Assembly (NCBI GenBank): GCA_004123355.1
Contig: SCHM01000001.1
Coordinates: forward strand, 3,092,001-3,156,000
Direction: 5' to 3'
Origin: Amphirosellinia nigrospora
Lineage: Eukaryota > Ascomycota > Sordariomycetes > Xylariales > Xylariaceae
DNA length: 64,000 bases
Every line of letters begins with the position of its first letter. Positions within the stretch are counted from its first letter, which is position 1. Positions 1 through 13,194 of the stretch are shown here, piece after piece. The translations under genes were made by a program, and so were the position numbers. The notes under the pieces are model-generated. The model was not told the origin of the DNA and did no database searches. It saw only the letters and a program-made list of their open reading frames with translations.

Positions 1-3000
1 GAGTTGGGGCGGGCGCCCACAGCTAAATGAGCCACAGTCGCTCCCATCACGCCCTGGGTAGCTACTTTATTCGGCCAGATTCGTGTGACGGCCTGCCGAT
101 CACTGCCGTACAAGCCACAACCTCCGCAAGTGGATTCGGCAAAGTACAGGTGCGGGCGCTCAACAGGCATATTGCTCGTTTAATCCCGGCGGGCTGTCTC
201 GATGGTGGTAGCGTAGCGGTCCCGGCACCAGAGACAAACCCAAGTTCGCCACACAGGCGAGAGACGTACCGACGCAGGCGAACTTACGGCTGTGGCCAAT
301 GACTTTGCTCTATTACTCTCTATACTTTCCCCATCAGGCAGTCGAGGCCACGCGCCACACGCTCTTGTATGTAGAGTGTCCTACCTGCGGTCGCCCTCGA
401 GTGGCCAAGTCATTTTCCTACGGCGGTTCTCGCTACCCAACCTTATCACGACCTCCCCAAGGCCGTATGAAAACCTCGCCGAGTCTTTGCTAAGAGCAAT
501 GCAAGGAGCTCAAGAGTTGGAGATATCAGTCGCGTTTCGCCACCGATGCCGTAAGACTATGTGCAAAGGCCAGGTACCACGCTCTTGAGCGATGGGTCAA
601 GCCTCGCGCACGATCAGGGTAGACCGACTATTGAGCGAAGCGTCCGTGGACCATCTTACCATCTTCATAGCTGATGCTGCGGCTGGTGTGCAGCAGAGTA
701 CTCGTCTACGGTGATCGCAGAGACTGCTGCCGTTTACGGACTCGGTAGCGGGGGGAAGGTCGAGACCTTTTACTTGGGCTGCTGCTTGGGGAAATGGCTC
801 GGCAACTACACTACAATTGATCCCGAAGGAGACAACTTCAGCCATTTCTCGGGTGCCCCTTATTCTCGTTCGTATTCATCAAAACTCTATCTCCACAAGG
901 CCCACGCGCTTCTACACGACGAGAGCATTAAGCTGGGGGCTATCCGCAAATGGATGAGGGTAGTGTAAATACGATACCAGATGCTGATTCGCAGAAGAAA
1001 ATCGTACGAGCAACTCACGAGGGTCCTCGAGAGCGGGAGCGATCTGCACCGCTACTGTATGCGTGATGATGCGGTTCTGAACTCACAAGCTTCTATTCTG
1101 GAATCCGATCTCTGCCATCGATATATTACTATGGGGTATTCCAGCTTTTCCATGATTAGCTCATCTTGATTTTCCTTTGAATATCCCCATTGGTTTCTGT
1201 GATCTTCGACACACTAAAGCAGCAAAGGACGTGAATATACCCTCCAAGAGACGGACGTTGATGTTGGCATGTGACGTCATGGCCCACAGGGGCTTACCAG
1301 CCGTATCATGGCTCCGCTCGTCTGCAGCCAGCATATGCACCATAACTTTTCTCCAAACATGGCTGGAAATTGGAGAAATGGATAGTCAGGTCAACTGATG
1401 CATTCCGACGGGCAGTTGCAGCATTGTCGAGGCATGCATGCTCTTCGGATGTGAGCACAGTAATTCTGATAATGTGTCTCAACGAGCGTCCTCGCGTCAT
1501 CAGTTAGGTTACCCCTTTTAAAGTTCGGGCGAATGATAACCGACTTGGTTTTTTCTGGTAGCATCGGAGATAGGCAAGGTAGTGGCTTGTTGTGGCTGTG
1601 TTATTTCAGTCAGGTTACAATGTAACGGTCGACGGGGACGGCAACTAAGTTTTCTCATGCAAATAAGCTCGTAATAGGCAACGTAGTTTAGTGGCGTGTC
1701 GCCAACGAATCTCCCAAGGGGGTGCATTGTTGACGATCGATCTCTTTTTATATCTCCTGCAAGCCTACCGTAGGAACTCTCGTAGCTACCTTCAGAAGAC
1801 TCGTTGCTGCTATTGAGGCATCTTTTATGCTTTGCCTTTTTCATACTTTGTATGACGCCCGGGACTTGTTATTTTAGTGGCTATATCACAGGGTAATGGA
1901 TGACTTCGGTACAAGACATCATAGTTTTTGCACAAGGGACTTGAGCAAAAGTATCGGCTACATAGATAGAGATCCCGCGCTATTGATTGTTGGCCAACTC
2001 AATTTTATCCCGGTAGGATATTCATAATAGGGGAACCTTAGCTCATGAGAATTATTCGAGCCTGCCTCTGGGTGTATAGTAGCAATTGAGAAACCCGGCA
2101 CCCCCTGCGACGATGGGAGAACCTAGCCGGTGCCAAGTTGGCATGATATACTCTCGAAAAGCGGAAGCAACGCCTCCCACATGTATAAACTTCATAGAGT
2201 CTGGCATCTTCCCTGTCCAAATGTGATGAGGATGTAATCAGAGAGCTTGAGATTGAATCAGTTTACTGATGAACGAGTATGGCGCCGAAGGTACCTAAAG
2301 AGCTATCTTCTACATCTCCAGGCTGGAGGATTCCATGCCCTTTATATTCCAATATTCGAATATCCTTGTATCTATTCCTACAGCCTCGCGGGCTTCGGTA
2401 GGCCCGCGTCTCCGGATTTCTCAGTGCTCGGTATCGGCCTTCGGTGAAGGTCGGAGACTTGTGCGACTCCGTCAACCTGTCTTTAGCTGATAGACGAGAT
2501 CCGTGTGGCACCAAACGCCATTAGACTTAGTGTCAATATAAAGAAAGGGGCTCTGGATATCATGCCTTAGAGGTGAATGCCTGGAATATTAAAGGTGAAT
2601 TATGTACTCTAGTACAAGGCAACTACGGACATGAAGATCTAGATATTCACTTTCAGCTGATGTCCGTCGTCGACAGCTTGATTCAGAACCAATTAGTAAC
2701 TAGACTGGAAATTAAACTGTTGCTAGATAAGTTTTTGCTTACTATCAAGGCCAATCTCGTAGATCTCATTTTGTGGTATTCTCTGTTATTGATACACTCT
2801 CTTCTTCTCGTCGAATTTGAAGATAACAATCTTTATTAGAGCTTCCCAGGATGCGTCGTTCGTTCTTGAGAACAACCAAGTAATGTGTTGCCTCGTGATT
2901 GGCGTATATTCTAACCACTGTCAGAACCCTTGCAATACGCCCCCTTTTAACACCTCGTCCTATATCCCAACCGAGCATCTGCAGCATTGAATGCTTATTA

Positions 3001-4878
3001 TACCGTATTGTTGCACAGGAAACTGAAGAGTCAACGCTCATATATACCTATCCTTTCTATCAACATATGAGTATCATATTGCGAAATGTCGCAAGGCACA
3101 CAAAGCGACTTCGCCGAGCGCACCATGGGGGAGACTTGATGTAACAGTGATGGCACTGAATACGGAAAAGGAGTGAACAGTTTCGTACCAGAAGAATGGC
3201 TGGCCTGTAGCGTCCAGACCAACGAAAATTTATAATAAATGACGATTGGTTTAGAACAGCTGGTAAGTTGAATTCTAATTCGAGTCTATTCTAATTAGTT
3301 GCTACAAGAAGGTACCAATACCCATTCGAATTGGACGACGACTTTCAAATAGCCTCCGCCTGCCACTGCGATTGAAACATGTCGTTTTATCAACACGACT
3401 TACGATAAATGGAATGGGACTCATTGTCATCGATCATGCGATCTAGGTAGCCAAGGTGTTGCTCGTCGCGCACCAACACTCGTTCCTGTATAGTGTGTCG
3501 GGCGTAGAGTGGATTGACACATTCTTGCGTGTCGAAAATATGAGGAATATCCTGTATACGTGGTGAACATAATTCGGTGAAGATGTTATAGTCGAGTGGT
3601 TAAAAACACTTGGCCAGCGCAGCATCAGACGGGCGGAAACTGGAAGATTCAAAGCAGAAGTATGCCGAGGTAAACAAATGATAGAGGAGAAGATTAATAT
3701 TTGTACAACTCTAAAGAAGAGGTGTGGAGCTTCAACGACGTTGGTCATCTCTACCTGTGTCATAGGGATCTCGTCTATTGACATCTACGAGGGTAACAGA
3801 GTCGTACGAATCTCGTGAGCCTCACCGAAGACCGAAATCAATCACCGAGACGGCAGACTCTGGATATACGAGTCTACCAAGGTCTGCGGAGCTGTGGGAT
3901 AGATAACTACAATGCTGTTTCGAGAATAAAAGCGACGGAATCATCCTGCCTGGAGATGTAGAAAATATGAATTTCCATGGCACCTTTGGTAACACAGTTG
4001 ATTAATAGATATATTGATTTCATCCAAGCCCTTGTTACAACCTATATGTCACAAGGGCTCAGATAGAGGGCCTGGAATTGGTTCAAATTGAATAATAAAT
4101 AACAATAGTGCCAAAGGTTCCATGAAGATCTAGGCTCCTGTTCTCTGGGAGACAGGATTCGTGCTCGAATTCCTCTCGTCTATCCTTCGCGGACTTCCAC
4201 AGACCTGTGTAGCCGGAGACTGAATGTCTCGGTGGTCTATTTCAGCTTCGGTGTCTGTTTGAGACTCACGATAACTTCGTACGACTGCCTCAGCCTCGTA
4301 GGGTAGTATTTAGCGAACTCCGTATGGGATCCGTGTGGCACTGTATAGTGCATTCATGCAAGATACGTGTCTTCTACACAGTAACAGTTTCTTATTTCCT
4401 ATTTCCCCTAATATTTCGCCGTACGGAGGTCGGGAGTCACACTTGGCGGCTCCCATGGGGTCCGAGACCTCCGCCTATACATTAAGTGACTGCAAATGCG
4501 TTTCATAGCAGGCTACCTTAACGCAATCAACAAGACACTAATTGTTGGCGAATTAGAGGGATTGGCACCAATCTTCTTGACAATGTTCAGTAAAGCAACT
4601 ATGCTTCTACTTGGAAGCGCCTGATGATTAGATGTTCGCAAAATGTATTGCTATAGGGTATCCATGTATTAAATGTCGGGCATCTCTATGTACGGCGGGT
4701 TTGACCCTGAGGCTATTTTATAACCCATTAACTGTAATGTCCAATCCATATCCAACTCCAATCATGCAACGATCGTTTATATCCATTAAAGATGCTAAAT
4801 ATTTCAAGATTAAAACTCGAGAGGCTTCTGATGCTCATCACCGTGAAGTCCCTTGGTTCGATTGTTTGCGAATCACCT
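1..4878. other. Gene-free stretch
   Basis: I recognise no protein, tRNA or rRNA on either strand. Open frames are short, lack domain-like patterns and overlap on both strands. Base composition is mixed, with an AT-rich patch around 3200-4130. Two things stand out: an imperfect palindrome at 3971-4128 (separate entry), and a shared 14-base word, GATCCGTGTGGCAC, near 2500 and again near 4329. The second could be a trace of an old dispersed repeat. A short inverted repeat also lies at about 4425-4474 (cggaggtc / gacctccg). Confidence 0.6.
3971..4128. mobile_element. MITE-like imperfect palindrome
   Basis: The outer arms, ttccatggcacctttggtaa at about 3973 and the reverse complement of agtgccaaaggttccatgaa at about 4107-4126, match at roughly three quarters of positions. 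A second pair of inner arms, aagcccttgt (4026-4035) and acaagggctc (4051-4060), is perfect over nine bases. The AT-rich segments between them also mirror each other loosely. There is no coding capacity. This fits a decayed miniature inverted-repeat element, but I see no clear target-site duplication and no second copy in the window. Confidence 0.4.
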
Positions 4879-6891
4879 TCAGACACTTTCTTCTTTCGTT
4901 GCAGGTTCTGCTTCAGTGTCGATGGCACTTTTCTGCTGCATCCTCTCCTTTCGTCTGTGAGCCCTAGCTGCTCTACGCTCAATTCTTTCTTGGTCCTCCC
5001 GAAGGTTGCGAATAGCTGGGCTCCTGGCGCGAATTTTGTCACCGTACCTAATGCAGGTTCAACGTTAGTTATCGCCATATGGAGCATGATCAGTCGGAGG
5101 TTGACAAGCTTATAGACGTCATCTCGGACAATAAGACAGTCCTAATCTCCAAAACTTGCCAAAACAAGAAGAAAATAGGGTTGAGAACTTACCGCCAGAA
5201 CACAAATGGGATGGGAATCAATGCTACTTCAAGCAGACCAAGGAAGGTACCAGCCCACGGCGGTGTAAGGGTTGCATATAGCTTTGGGCCGGCGAGCGGA
5301 AGAAGTCCACCTAGTAAACTACGTGTCACGGCATTGCCGGCGAGAGCCGAGGCAGCGTAGATGCCATAAGCACCCGCGAGGTAGTTTGATCCGTAAATGA
5401 AGCTCAAGGCATTCCCAGTTCCAAAGGGAATTCCGAACGCGATGGGAACAGCCCAGTGTGTTGGGGCAGGGACGTCCAAGCGAAGATCAGCTGGCCTATG
5501 GGCGTTAGGATTGCGCCAATACAGAGAATACGTGCCGTGGCCTCTGGAGGTACGCGACCTGTTGCTGGGTCCTTGGGGTGAGAGTTAATGATCTTACGCC
5601 AGAAAGGCTCGCCCAGAATCCCTATCGTTGTGCCGATACCAAGTCCTACGAATGACAGACCCGTGAGGCCGGGTCCCCAGCCGCGATGATCCGTGAAGAC
5701 GATGGGATATGCTACGAAGCACAAGTAGAGAATTCCGTATATAATCGAAATCCTGCAACATGTTAGTCCACGGTCTTTCACGATGCATCTAGTCTTACCA
5801 TAGGTTAAAAAACCATAGGATGGGTTCGGTCCAGAAAAGGATAAAGGGCCGAGTGAGGTTTATTTTGACGATTTCAAGCGGTGCGAAGTTCAGGTCGTAA
5901 CGAGTCCACCACCTTTCGTCGTCTGTCTCTTTGCGCAGCCGCGCTGCTTTGGCCTTTAGGATCGCTGGTGCATATGTTTCCTTCGTGAAAGCCACAGCAA
6001 TCGTAGCAACGCCCGCAAGAATGAGAATGAGCCAGTTATCCCATCGCCAGCCGAGGTATTGGTAAACAAACCCGCCAATAACAGGGCCTGTAACCGGTCC
6101 ATTCAACGGCGCAATGGACCACAATGACAAAACCAACGCTCGGTTATCCTCAGTTGAAATGTCGACAACCGTTCCGGCACTATTCGCGACCATGGCGGCG
6201 CCGAATAGAGCACTAGACAAGTAACTATTAGTAGATGTTCCATACTAGAATGGCGACCCGACATACCCGAAGAACCGGACAACGAGGATCTCGGTTAGCG
6301 AGGTCGCGAGACATGACGGGAGGATTAGAAGTGTGAATACTGTCATGCAGACAATATACACAGGCCTACGCCCGTACAACTCGCTGACCGGTGCCCAAAT
6401 GAGAGCGCCTATCCCCAAACCCAAAAGGTATGTAGTGACCAAGCGTCGCAACTGTTTGGCTTTGTACATTGAACTCCTTGATCAGGCCCGGTATAGGAAG
6501 TATATGTTGTACTGTATAGGACGACTATCCACGTCGAGTAACTGATGGCAAAGGTAATCCAGGCGCGATATAACACCGGCCATTCTCTCGGGTTGTCGTT
6601 TTCGCTGAAATCGACCTCGAACTCGGGCGGCCGTTGCACTGAACTGCCTATGCTCGTTGCTGTTTGGATTTGTATCACTTCTTGTAGGGCTGGTGATATG
6701 GCATGGTCCAAGGGTTCTATGGCAATACTGTCTTCCGATGCGCGGCCAATTGAACTGGAATCACTACTGCGACTCGAAGTCTCTCCGGCTGTGAGCGACG
6801 CCTTTCTTCTTGTGTGATCATGCGTCTCTATAGGCGTCTTTTCGCTACCCCCAACTCTGCCCGCCTTTTCCGAACCTCCTGACTCGGCCAT
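4879..6891 (-). CDS. MFS multidrug/polyamine exporter (TPO1-type)
   Basis: Plasma-membrane proton antiporter of the DHA1 (TPO1-like) branch of the major facilitator superfamily, exporting drugs or polyamines; the substrate is not predictable. Exons: 6891-6267, 6212-5799, 5752-5193, 5047-4879. The cytosolic N-terminus is Ser/Thr-rich, followed by the conserved NPREWP block just before TM1, the loop motif APVSELYGRRP, a GPVIGGF motif C-like segment, and a basic C-terminal tail starting at YGDKIRARS. The start ATG (MAESGGSEK) is the first in frame. Three frame breaks occur: near 6496 and 6440 (2 bases missing each) and near 5464 (one C missing from a C run). With these added back the spliced frame is 591 codons, the usual length for the family. 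The neighbours give no substrate clue. Confidence 0.88.
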
Positions 6892-9462
6892 TGGGACGTC
6901 AACCACTCGATACCCTCGAAAGCATCCACTAAGACCTTGGTGTACCAATGATTGCTCTGATGAGTCAGTAATAGGCCGTTGAAATCTGACTCGCTGCTAC
7001 AGGTTCTTGGGGCAAGAGTTGTGGAGAATCAGTTCCGTCGCGAAACTCTAGAGGGAAATCTGCCGAGCAGAAGCTACATCTTTTAAGAAAAAAAAGAAGG
7101 CTGCGAGTACAGGGTATCGCCCCTGTGGGTTCTGGTATTCTGATTAGTAAACTGCTCGTCGAGGACTCAGAGGTGGCCGTGAACGGCCTGGTCAACATTA
7201 CCCACCCTCTACCCGGGTAACTGTTACAGTCATACGGCGTTTCAACCATTCATGATGCTCCCCAAGGTAGCTGTCCCCGTTCGGAAGGTCGCGCCAAAGT
7301 TGATCGGACATAATGGTTCCCACAGCATGTGGAGTGGAGTGCTCGATCACAGTTACATGGCTAATCGGATATGCACCCTTTATCTGACTTCGTGAGCTAA
7401 GGCAAGGAAGGATGCGGGACTGGCGGTCTGCGTAAAGCTTGTTACCGCTGCCGATTTGACAGTTGAACTACCTATCTACGGTACTCAACATCGCGAGAGC
7501 TCCCGAGAGGGGAGACCACACGTCCAGTGCCATTTGACACCGGTTGCAATTTTCCTTCAAAACAAATACAATACTGCTGGACCGTCAAAAGGGGGCCGGA
7601 ATTTACCGGTCGTTGCAGCCCAATACAAGGGCTATTGTACTTAACGAACCAATATTGCCAAGACTATTTATTCATGGGAATCTTTTCAAAAAACCTTAGC
7701 TTCGCGCTTCGGCTTTTACAAAATACAGCGAGAACGAATGGCTTTGTTGATCAACGATCGCTGACCCTGTGTGTCAGAATGCTTTAGTTGTATGTAAATC
7801 GTATATTTCGCACTCAGTCCATGTAATGCTAAAGTGAAATATCTCGAGCCTTGTATCATATCGCTTCGCGGTTTCCTCTCCGTTGGCGCAAAGCCAGTGA
7901 TGCTGCAATCGGGCAAAGGGCAAGCTTGGCGATAAAAATTTGAGGTGGGGTTCGCATGGATAGATGGATGGATGGCAAGGGTTCTTTTACCGACGACTCC
8001 ACAACGGTTCAATCCTTCCCTCGGGAAGTGGAGGTCAATGTGAGAACTACGTAATGACCTATTATTCAGCTGAAGGAAGACCTGAAGAAGGCTCAAGGAG
8101 AGTTTATGTTTGTGATTCTCTATTCCATGACTACGAGAGATATACCCTATGTTGTCGTTAGCTGCATTGATAGTATGAAATAATAGAGTGTATATGATCG
8201 AATATGTAGGTGAGAGAATAGGAATGTTAATGTAGCATCCTAAACCCTGGCCCGCTTCTACAACTTAGTCTTGAATGTGGCCCAGCAGAACGGATAAGAC
8301 ATGCTTACCCGTGCTGCATGTCTTGGGTGCGCAGGCATGATGCTAAATGGTACTAGGTCAAAAACCTCAGCTTTGGTATTTAAGTAGATAACCTTTATAC
8401 TTCCGAAAAGTATCGTCAACCGCTTAACGATAACACGGGGCCCCCAGGACGCGTTTGATGCAAGTCCAAGTAGATAAGTTAGGTTCCCCATGCCTCTAGC
8501 ACGCCATTTCTGATATGGAGTTAATGTTTGCCATTCTCCGATCCGCCAGTTACTATCTTTTTAACTCGCCCTTAGTGTGCTCCTAGTCGGCAACTAGCAA
8601 CAATCAGGTGGTGACTTTGGCCACACTATAGAAGAACATACCACTAACTAGAGCAAAATGCCAAGCACCTAACACCTGCTAGCTAGTGATATGAAGGTAT
8701 ATGTGTCTTGTCAGTTCCAACTATTATCGAGGGTTTAACCGGACGAGAGGATTTCTTCGGCGTTTACCCTCAAATCTCCGTACAAAGCACATAGGGGATT
8801 ATGTGATCATTCTCACCATAATCCTTCGGTTCGCAAGATCTTACCGCATCTTCTAAAGGCGTGCCGCTACTATTGTACCCCGTAATTTCTTTGATCGGGT
8901 TGTTATACTCGAGTCGGGCTTACTATAACTTGTAAATTTTATGTCCCCGTCAGCGGCAAAACGCTGCGATCTTAGCCATGTGTGTGGCGTTGGGTTGAAT
9001 AGGATAATGAAAACGGTATGCCTCCTCAAGTTCCTTCTTTATAAAGTTTCTCTCTTCGGTATCTAAATCTATTTAAAATTAAAAATCTCACAAGGCGCCA
9101 TATCTACTAAACTCTAGATCTGTGAAAGTGATATGATAACTAAAAACCGCGGAGGGCATCAAATGACTCGAGGAGTTGAATGTGGAATGATATATAACGA
9201 ACAGTACTCCAATAACTATTGACCTGGTCATACAAGCTTTCTCCTTCTCAACTCAGCTAATTTCTCACACCCACGATGTCTAAGTATTATTAATTTATAC
9301 AAGAGTTGCTTGCCTTAGTTGTATTACAACCCAGTTTTCATAACACCAAACCGCAATTTTTATATAGCCTTGAACCACTGAGATTCTATCTGATGATGAA
9401 CCCGGCCTGTATTCTAACATGTGCACAAGAGCTGCCAATTGGAGCAAGATGAAGACAAACAA
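6892..9462. other. Gene-free stretch
   Basis: This contains the upstream region of the MFS exporter and the 3' flank of the S41 peptidase. I see no recognisable protein on either strand. A short GATG/GATA microsatellite (atagatggatggatgg) lies near 7960, and 9040-9400 is AT-rich. No RNA gene was recognised. Confidence 0.5.
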
Positions 9463-12402
9463 TCAATAGCCGGGTGCAGGTCCCAAGTACTGCTTATTCT
9501 GAGCCGGACAAGGTGGCGTACCGACGACGCAAGCCCCATCAGTAATGCGTTGGGAGCCGAGCATCTTACCCGTAAAGGAGGTCGGTCGGCACTTGCCCCG
9601 GCGAGAGAGATCGAAGCACGTTTCGTCGATATCATTACACACCGACACGCAGACGTGCCTCAACGCCGCCGTCTGGCACGGCCTCTGTTGCACGCACGTC
9701 AGGCTGCGGTCTCCGCAGCCCTGGTGGGATTGCACAACTTTGGCTTGGTAGTGGCGTAGTTGGTTCGTGAACTCGCGCCACTAACATCGAGAAGCTCGTC
9801 TGGCTGTATTAGATTGGCGGGGATCGCGGCACTGTTGGAGGCGCCGGCGCTGAGGTCCAACGCCGACGTCTTGTTGGTACTACTACCTCCCGGGCCTGCC
9901 GAAACCGAATCAACATGGCCGGTAGATCCCGGTACGCATAGGCTGGCGTTGGTCCATATGGCCGCGGCGGCGTGTTCCCATAAGTTAGTGTAGTTATATA
10001 CGGTCTGCGGGGTGTAGTATATTCTGCAGTCGGCTGGGAGATAGGCGAACTGCAATGGCGTGGTCTCCCCGCGGCGGATCTGATCGCGCAAGTTGACGCT
10101 CGCATCGAGGATGAAGACGTCGTTCGCTTCAGTGCGGTTCGGTAGAAAGGCAGCATCGGGCGACTTCTGTGATTGTAAGACTAGCTGGACGAAGTTTATG
10201 TTCTCGTCTAGGACGTCAATATCGTATTCGCGCGCGCCTCGACTGCCTGATGGCGCTTGCATGGGGCCGTCTTTGGGTTGACCGCCAACAGCGACGGTAC
10301 GTACGCCCGCTTCGTGATGCATCAGCTCCATGAATAGAGCACATGAAGAGTCGCAGATACCATCGGAGAGCTAGGGAGAGGGAGAGAAAAAAGGTGTCAG
10401 AAAACTCAGGTTCTTATATTCAGGCTTAGGACATTTATCACACTTACGATGATAACATCGCTGGCCGCGAACGGTGGGGATACTTTAGCTACTGGCGAAG
10501 GAACTGTGAAGTTGGCGCTTTCATCGGCTGATTCGTAATCGAACAGGGCATTGGACGTGTTATATCGTTGCTGATTTAAAAGCTTGAGTCAGTACCTTAT
10601 TCTACAGCGATGACACATGATTTACTGACTATATTCGTGAAGTTATCGCCGTTATAGCTATTAGGGCCGTAAAATTCTCTCCAGGAATGAAAGTATTGAC
10701 CTGTTCTAGGGTCGATACGATCTGTAACCACCCACTCACTGGCAGCCAACGCGCCATAGTAAGGGTCATTCATCGCCAGATTATCCCAGAAGGTTGTATC
10801 CGTATTTCCCATGATGTCGGCAGCGTGGTGAGCCCGCATGCGTGACCCGGCAAAGGGTTGGACGTTGGGAAAAAAGCGTTGGAAGGAGTCAATGGCCAAA
10901 AGTGGCTGTCCGCCGACATTCTGTTGAACATCTATGACGACTTTCGTCATACCCGCCTCGTGGCCTGTTGAATGAATTCCTGGACGGTCCTCTGGAAACT
11001 GTTTATCGCGTCGCCATATTCGTCGAAACTTGGGATGCTTAACACAGCGATGGAGGACGATCGGAGGAAGTACCCTAGCGCATATTAATATTGTGATGGG
11101 CTTCAATTCAAGGAAGCGAAATGCCATATAACTGCTTTTGCTTCTCCATATGTATTTACCTGATAGATATCCGCCCCCAATTGTGCCGAGATCTGGCTGA
11201 GCAACATCGGGTGTGCTAGGATAGGCCTGATTATCCCATCCACTTGGTGTCATTGTGGCTGCTGGCTGAGACACCGTCGTTGACGAAGATGAAATATCGG
11301 AGTTGGTAGTTGAGCTCGTATTGCTGCCACTACCGTCGCCATCGCTATCGCTCTCATCGTCGTCGCTATAGGGATCAAAGCCTGCAGGGTAGAAACCTAA
11401 AACAAAAAAGTTATAAAAGTCGCCGCCAGTCTCTAAGGGGCCTGTCGGGCCTTGACTAAGATAGATGCCTAGGTAGTCTTCTGTTTGACTAGTTCCATTC
11501 TCGAAAACCCATGTGATGGTATCTCCAGGGTAAATGTTGCCCCCCCACTGAAGACATCGTAGTACCCAAGAATATCCAGCGCGGGACTAAGCATTAGCTG
11601 GTTCCAATCTGCGTGAGGCTCCAGCGTGCCCGCGGAATTATTCGCTGCGAATTGCTCAAGATACGTCACTACATCTATGCCGTTGATGGACTGCAGAGCG
11701 CTTGGTTGGAAAGAAGTAAAGAAATTGCTGTCAAATAAGTCCTCTTCGAAAGGGTTAGTATGTATAATTCTATAGGCACAGTCGCATAAATGGCCTAAGG
11801 AGTTACTATACCTGCAAAATAAACTTTAGGTGGCGAAACTCCATCAGTAGACACAGATACGATGTCTCTCGGACTAGCAAAGGAGAAGGCCGCAAGAACA
11901 CCTTCGTAAAGTCTGAGGTGCCCATCGTGAGCCGCATAGACGAGTCGAATGAGATCTGTTTCAAAATTATACTGGCTGCCATAAAGACCTTCGTCGATGT
12001 TTTGTTGGAGACGACCTAGGCCTTCTATCAAGTCTACACTATTTTGCTGGTAGCTTGGGGGTGGATTCTTGAGGTAGGCCAGAGTGCTTTGGAACTGTAG
12101 CGTGTCATTGTAGTAGGAGACGAAGCGAGTGGCGACGGCAGCGTTGAAAGGGACGCTGGTCATGCACTCGTAGACCAGGCTGGCGCTAAAGATGAAGTCT
12201 AATCGCGGAAGTAAGTTAGATCTAAGTATCGAGGCAATCAGCTCACATTAGAAAAGGGAGACCTACTTCCGAGTTCACGATTTCTCCACAAGCCGTAGAT
12301 TGCGCCCCGGATGCTGTCGATGTTGATGTGGCCGTCGTTGACTGGGCTGCAGTATGACCTACTATATACCATCCGATAATGGTCAGCAAACGAGGCCAAC
12401 AT
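9463..12402 (-). CDS. Secreted S41-family peptidase (UstP-like)
   Basis: Fungal extracellular serine peptidase of clan S41, the group that includes UstP of the ustiloxin cluster. A hydrophobic signal segment (RLLTIIGWYIVGHTAAQ) is followed by a Thr/Ser linker, then ACGEIVNSE, a helical region with FVSYYNDTLQFQSTLAYL, and SINGIDVVTYLEQF. A Ser/Asp-rich insert precedes the protease core. The likely nucleophile lies in SDGICDSSCALF (about 10330-10365), after VVIDVQQNVGGQP. The Cys-rich tail includes LTCVQQRPCQ and VSVCNDIDETC. At least four introns are visible, for example GTCAGT..CAG after NGDNFTNI. Frame breaks near 9717, 10957, 11533 and 12399 look like single lost bases in short runs, or two T at the start. 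The start is uncertain, and the first exon junction does not keep phase. No UstY/DUF3328 gene or repeat precursor peptide lies nearby, so a RiPP role is not supported. Confidence 0.8.
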
Positions 12403-13194
12403 GTTTTCAATGAATGTAAGTGTAAGCTCGTGAAGTCACGCGTGAAAGACCGAAAGCAAGATCAACTTTACAATAGTAGCGAGCGACTAACATACATTTT
12501 GTATGCTACATATTGAGCTTGAAATTTCTATCTGGGCTTCCCCTCTTAAACTAGTCGATTGGATGACTCTGATCCCCTTTTTTATTAAAACAAATCATTG
12601 TTGCACGAGTCCTGCCTGGAAGCCCTGTTGAATGCCTGGCAGATTGGCAGAAACCATGTAACCGCGCACCATACGCACCATACACACCATGCTGTCAGCT
12701 CATAAGCCATTCATATCAAGTTGCATCTCGAGCTAAACTAGCTGCATTTTTTTGTTTCAAAGATTCTATTTCGAGAAACTGCCATAGCGTCGCAAGCTGA
12801 ATGCAACTTGTGGAATTACCTAATTGAGCCACCTGCGTGAGATGGCGTCGAATGAGTACCACGAATGCAGCTAGACTTGGGAATCAGTAAGTAAATGAAT
12901 TAGTAATTAATTTATTAGATAAGGGAGCCTCACCTAGGCAGACATCCTCGCCGAGCTGACATACCTAAGTCTGGCTTCTGATTGCTTGATTTTTAAATAA
13001 GGGACTGCCCTCGTTCATGCAGGCTGCGCCTCCTAGAGCCGCACATCGGGGCATTGTTTTCGATTATTCTAAAGTCGCTCACATGTTTACCATGTTCTTG
13101 CGAAACTAGTCCTGAGTGCTAGGAATGCAACTCTATCCTCATTGAGAGATCGCAACGTCCTAATTGATAATTGATAGCAGCCGAGCAACGCGAC
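12403..13194. other. Divergent intergenic region (S41 peptidase / HET)
   Basis: This AT-rich spacer separates two divergently transcribed genes and must hold both promoters. A short imperfect tandem array of caccatacg-type 9-mers lies near 12665-12690. No gene or RNA was recognised. Confidence 0.45.

Noticed and set aside
1-4878. RIP-degraded transposon
   Set aside because: Composition is mixed, not uniformly AT-rich, and no transposase remnant could be read.
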